DNA from: JAQGMO01 sp050954505
Lineage (GTDB): Bacteria; Pseudomonadota; Gammaproteobacteria; Burkholderiales; Burkholderiaceae_D
Direction: 5' to 3'
Length of the DNA stretch: 16,804 nucleotides
Assembly: GCA_050954505.1 (NCBI GenBank)
Contig: JBPBPY010000074.1
Coordinates: 1 to 16,804, forward strand
The translations under genes were made by a program, and so were the position numbers. How positions within the stretch are numbered: position 1 is the stretch's first letter; the number at the start of each line of letters is the position of its first letter. The notes below the pieces were generated by a model that was given only the letters and a program-made list of their open reading frames with translations, ran no database searches and was not told the DNA's origin. Shown here one piece after another: positions 14,416 to 16,804 of this stretch.

Positions 14416-14434
14416 GATTTTGATCCTCAAAATC
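14416..14434. promoter_or_regulatory. Perfect 8-bp inverted repeat upstream of pgk
   Basis: GATTTTGA (14416-14423), spacer TCC, TCAAAATC (14427-14434). It lies about 45 bp before the -10-like TAAAAT and 84 bp before the pgk start, in the divergent gap to ilvE. The symmetry fits an operator for a dimeric regulator of either gene. A hairpin with a 3-nt loop is also possible. No known regulator site matches from memory. Confidence 0.35.
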
Positions 14435-14477
14435 GGTAAAACTTGCGCAAAAGCCAAGAACGCAAACAGGCTTGCGG

Positions 14478-14483
14478 TAAAAT
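14478..14483 (+). promoter_or_regulatory. -10-like element of the pgk promoter
   Basis: TAAAAT in the context GCGGTAAAATAGCG, 35 bp before the pgk ATG. This form is common for -10 boxes in Burkholderiales. No good -35 hexamer is visible at 16-18 bp, so the call is weak. Confidence 0.3.
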
Positions 14484-14517
14484 AGCGCCCTTTCCGCCAT
14501 TAACAAAACCGACAACC

Positions 14518-15711
14518 ATGGAATTCATCCGTTTTTCAGACCTGGTCGAACAGGGCAAGCTGCAGGGCAAGCGGGTTTTCATCCGCGCCGATCTCAATGT
14601 GCCGCAAGATGACAATGGCAAGATTACCGAAGATACGCGCATTCGCGCTTCGGTGCCTGCCATCAAGCTGGCAATTGGTGCTGGCGCTGCCGTCATGGTA
14701 ACGTCGCACCTGGGCCGCCCAACCGAAGGCGAGTTCAAGCCGGCCGACAGCCTGGCGCCGATCGCCGAGCGCCTGTCTGAATTGCTGGGCCAGCCAGTGG
14801 TCTTGAAGCAAAACTGGGTTGACGGTGTCGATGTGGCGCCAGGCCAGGTCGTGCTGCTGGAAAACTGCCGTGTCAATCGCGGCGAAAAGAAGGATGACGA
14901 AGCGCTGGCGAAAAAGATGGCGGCACTCTGCGATGTGTATGTCAACGACGCCTTTGGCACTGCGCACCGCGCCGAAGCCAGCACCCACGGCATCGCAAGG
15001 TTTGCACCGGTGGCCTGCGCCGGTCCCTTGCTGGCTGCCGAACTCGATGCGCTCGGCCGCGCGCTGGGCAGCCCGATGCCGCCCATGGTGGCCATCGTCG
15101 CCGGCTCCAAGGTCTCGACCAAGCTTACCATCCTGAAGACACTGGCCTCGAAGGTCGACAACCTGATCGTTGGTGGCGGCATCGCCAATACCTTCATGCT
15201 GGCTGCCGGCCTGAAGATCGGCAAGTCCCTGGCCGAAGCCGACCTGGTGGGCGACGCCCGCGCCATCATCGACATGATGGCCGCCCGTGGGGCTTCGGTG
15301 CCGATTCCGACCGATGTCGTCTGCGCCAAGGCGTTTTCCGCCACTGCTGCAGCCACCGTCAAAAAGGTTGCCGACGTTGAAGACGACGACATGATCCTCG
15401 ACATTGGACCGGAAACTGCAGCGCTGCTGGCCAAGCAGATTGCCAGCGCCGGCACCGTGGTCTGGAACGGTCCGGTTGGCGTGTTCGAATTCGACCAGTT
15501 CGGCGAAGGCACGCGCACGCTGGCTTTGGCGATTGCCGACTCGAAAGCGTTCTCGATTGCCGGCGGCGGCGATACGCTGGCGGCCATTGCCAAGTACGGC
15601 ATTGCCGACAAAATTGGCTACATTTCCACCGGCGGCGGCGCTTTCCTCGAATTCCTCGAAGGCAAACCATTGCCTGCCGTCGAAGTCTTGCTGCAGCGCG
15701 CCGCAGCATGA
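14518..15711 (+). CDS. pgk: Phosphoglycerate kinase
   Basis: Pgk transfers the acyl phosphate of 1,3-bisphosphoglycerate to ADP, giving 3-phosphoglycerate and ATP, in the cytosol. The 397-residue product has standard length and motifs: VFIRADLNVP at 20-29 with Arg23, Asp25 and Asn27, SHLGRP at 63-68, NDAFGTAHR near 143-151, the VAGSKVSTK phosphate-binding segment at about 194-202, WNGPVGVFE at about 326-334, GGGDT at 349-353 and STGGGAFLE at 370-378. ATG 14518 starts the family N-terminus MEFIRFSDL; the frame is open 25 codons further up, but that part is not protein-like. The Shine-Dalgarno sequence is weak. The stop overlaps an ATG in the pyk frame (ATGA at 15708-15711), pointing to coupled translation with pyruvate kinase. 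Confidence 0.98.
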   Translation: MEFIRFSDLVEQGKLQGKRVFIRADLNVPQDDNGKITEDTRIRASVPAIKLAIGAGAAVMVTSHLGRPTEGEFKPADSLAPIAERLSELLGQPVVLKQNWVDGVDVAPGQVVLLENCRVNRGEKKDDEALAKKMAALCDVYVNDAFGTAHRAEASTHGIARFAPVACAGPLLAAELDALGRALGSPMPPMVAIVAGSKVSTKLTILKTLASKVDNLIVGGGIANTFMLAAGLKIGKSLAEADLVGDARAIIDMMAARGASVPIPTDVVCAKAFSATAAATVKKVADVEDDDMILDIGPETAALLAKQIASAGTVVWNGPVGVFEFDQFGEGTRTLALAIADSKAFSIAGGGDTLAAIAKYGIADKIGYISTGGGAFLEFLEGKPLPAVEVLLQRAAA

Positions 15712-15752
15712 AGCCAGCGCCGATTGCGCGCATGCTGCACAAGGATGCCATC

Positions 15753-16804
15753 ATGCAGAGAGCTACCAAGATTGTTGCCACCATCGGCCCGGCATCGAGC
15801 GATGTCGAGACACTCACGCGCATGATTGCCGCCGGTGTCGATGTGGTGCGGCTGAATTTTTCCCACGGCAAGGCGCAGGATCATATCGACCGCGCTGCAC
15901 TGGTGCGCCAGGTTGCTGCTGCAGCCGGACGCGAGATTGCCATCATGGCCGACTTGCAGGGTCCGAAGATCCGCGTCGGCAAGTTCGAGAATGGCAAGAT
16001 CATGCTGGAGAATGGGGCGCCATTCATTCTTGACGCTGCGCTGGAAATCGGCAATGAACAGCAGGTCGGCATCGACTACAAGGAGTTGCCGCGCGACTTG
16101 CGCAACAACGACACGCTGCTGCTCAACGACGGCATGATCGTGCTGGTGGTCGACAAGATCGAAGGCAGCAAGATCCACACCACTGTCAAGAGCGGCGGCG
16201 AGCTGTCCAACAACAAGGGCATCAACCGTCTCGGCGGTGGCTTGTCGGCAGCTGCACTCACAGCCAAGGACATGGAAGACATCAAGACGGCAATGAGCTT
16301 TCAAGCCGACTACGTCGCCATTTCATTCCCGAAAAGCGCCACCGACATGATCATGGCGCGCCAGCTTTGCAACATCGCCGGCGCCGAGCTGGGCCACAAG
16401 CCGCTGATGATCGCCAAGATCGAACGCGCCGAGGCCATTCCCGCGCTGCAGGAAATCCTCGACGCCTCGGACGGCATCATGGTGGCGCGCGGCGACCTGG
16501 CAGTGGAAGTCGGCAATGCTGCCGTGCCGGCGCTGCAAAAACGCATGATCCGCATGGCGCGCTTGTCGAACAAGCTGGCCATCACCGCGACTCAGATGAT
16601 GGAGTCGATGATCTTCAATGCGATTCCCACGCGCGCCGAAGTCTCGGACGTGGCCAATGCAGTGCTCGACGGCACCGATGCGGTAATGACCTCGGCGGAA
16701 ACCGCCTCGGGCCGCTATCCGGTCGAAACCGTGCAGACCATGGCGGCGATCTGCATCGAAGCGGAAAACTCGGAAGACTTCAAGCTCGATGCCGATTTCC
16801 TCAA
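15753..16804 (+). CDS. pyk: Pyruvate kinase (partial, runs off the window)
   Basis: This enzyme makes pyruvate and ATP from phosphoenolpyruvate and ADP and is usually allosterically controlled. About 350 residues are present without a stop; the C-terminal regulatory domain is missing beyond the window. Motifs: ATKIVATIGPASS at the start, VVRLNFSHG with Arg33, Asn35 and Ser37, ADLQGPKIR at 66-74, the catalytic region IAKIERAEA with Lys222 and Glu224, VARGDLAVE with Asp248, and PTRAEVSDVANAVLDGTDAV followed by TSAETASG. The SAETA form resembles E. coli PykA more than PykF. ATG 15753 is chosen because AAGGA lies about 7 bases upstream and it gives the family start. An in-frame ATG at 15708, overlapping the pgk stop, would add 15 residues (MKPAPIARMLHKDAI) and could be used through coupling. 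Confidence 0.97.
   Translation, partial: MQRATKIVATIGPASSDVETLTRMIAAGVDVVRLNFSHGKAQDHIDRAALVRQVAAAAGREIAIMADLQGPKIRVGKFENGKIMLENGAPFILDAALEIGNEQQVGIDYKELPRDLRNNDTLLLNDGMIVLVVDKIEGSKIHTTVKSGGELSNNKGINRLGGGLSAAALTAKDMEDIKTAMSFQADYVAISFPKSATDMIMARQLCNIAGAELGHKPLMIAKIERAEAIPALQEILDASDGIMVARGDLAVEVGNAAVPALQKRMIRMARLSNKLAITATQMMESMIFNAIPTRAEVSDVANAVLDGTDAVMTSAETASGRYPVETVQTMAAICIEAENSEDFKLDADFL

Noticed and set aside
14427..15611. 394-codon minus-strand frame across pgk
   Set aside because: pgk is complete on the plus strand with all motifs; the antisense product is Ser/Ala/Thr-rich and motif-free.

Overview
The window looks like the chromosome of a betaproteobacterium, most likely Burkholderiales and probably Oxalobacteraceae (Herbaspirillum/Janthinobacterium/Massilia-like). 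This is inferred from the GC-rich housekeeping genes, the order ilvE - CHCC zinc-finger protein - YheT-type hydrolase, the divergent pgk-pyk pair, and moaC lying divergent to an M48 metalloprotease. No rRNA, tRNA, CRISPR array or insertion sequence was seen.

Layout. (1) 1-3181: moaC (minus strand) faces a BepA-like M48/TPR metalloprotease gene (plus strand). The protease gene is cut by one in-frame amber codon just after its HEXXH motif. Between the two lies a decayed antitoxin-type XRE regulator with two single-base frameshifts, followed 1 base later by a 59-codon ORF. (2) 3182-4033: an AT-rich spacer and a four-helix membrane protein. (3) 4054-6700: an AT-rich accessory block on the minus strand. 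It holds a two-frame Coa1-like reading unit, a 74-bp tandem duplication, a small putative lipoprotein and an acidic immunity-like protein. The block ends in the variable toxin tip of a large RHS gene. (4) 6265-10764: the RHS/YD-repeat exoprotein, about 1,500 aa, with a Sec-type signal peptide, a DUF6531-like segment, YD repeats and a C-terminal domain resembling polymorphic toxin type 37. The immunity candidate starts 13 bp after its stop. (5) 11029-14223: minus-strand genes for a conserved DUF protein, a YheT-like alpha/beta hydrolase with a strange Ser/Asn/Gly-rich insert, a CHCC zinc-finger protein and IlvE. (6) 14518-16804: pgk and the 5' part of pyk, overlapping by ATGA.

How the genes work together. 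pgk and pyk form a lower-glycolysis operon. RHS and the adjacent small gene form a toxin-immunity module. The AT-rich genes beyond it look like cargo acquired or swapped together with the toxin tip. The toxin-antitoxin remnant and the interrupted protease show gene decay, or possibly sequencing errors, in the first 3.2 kb.
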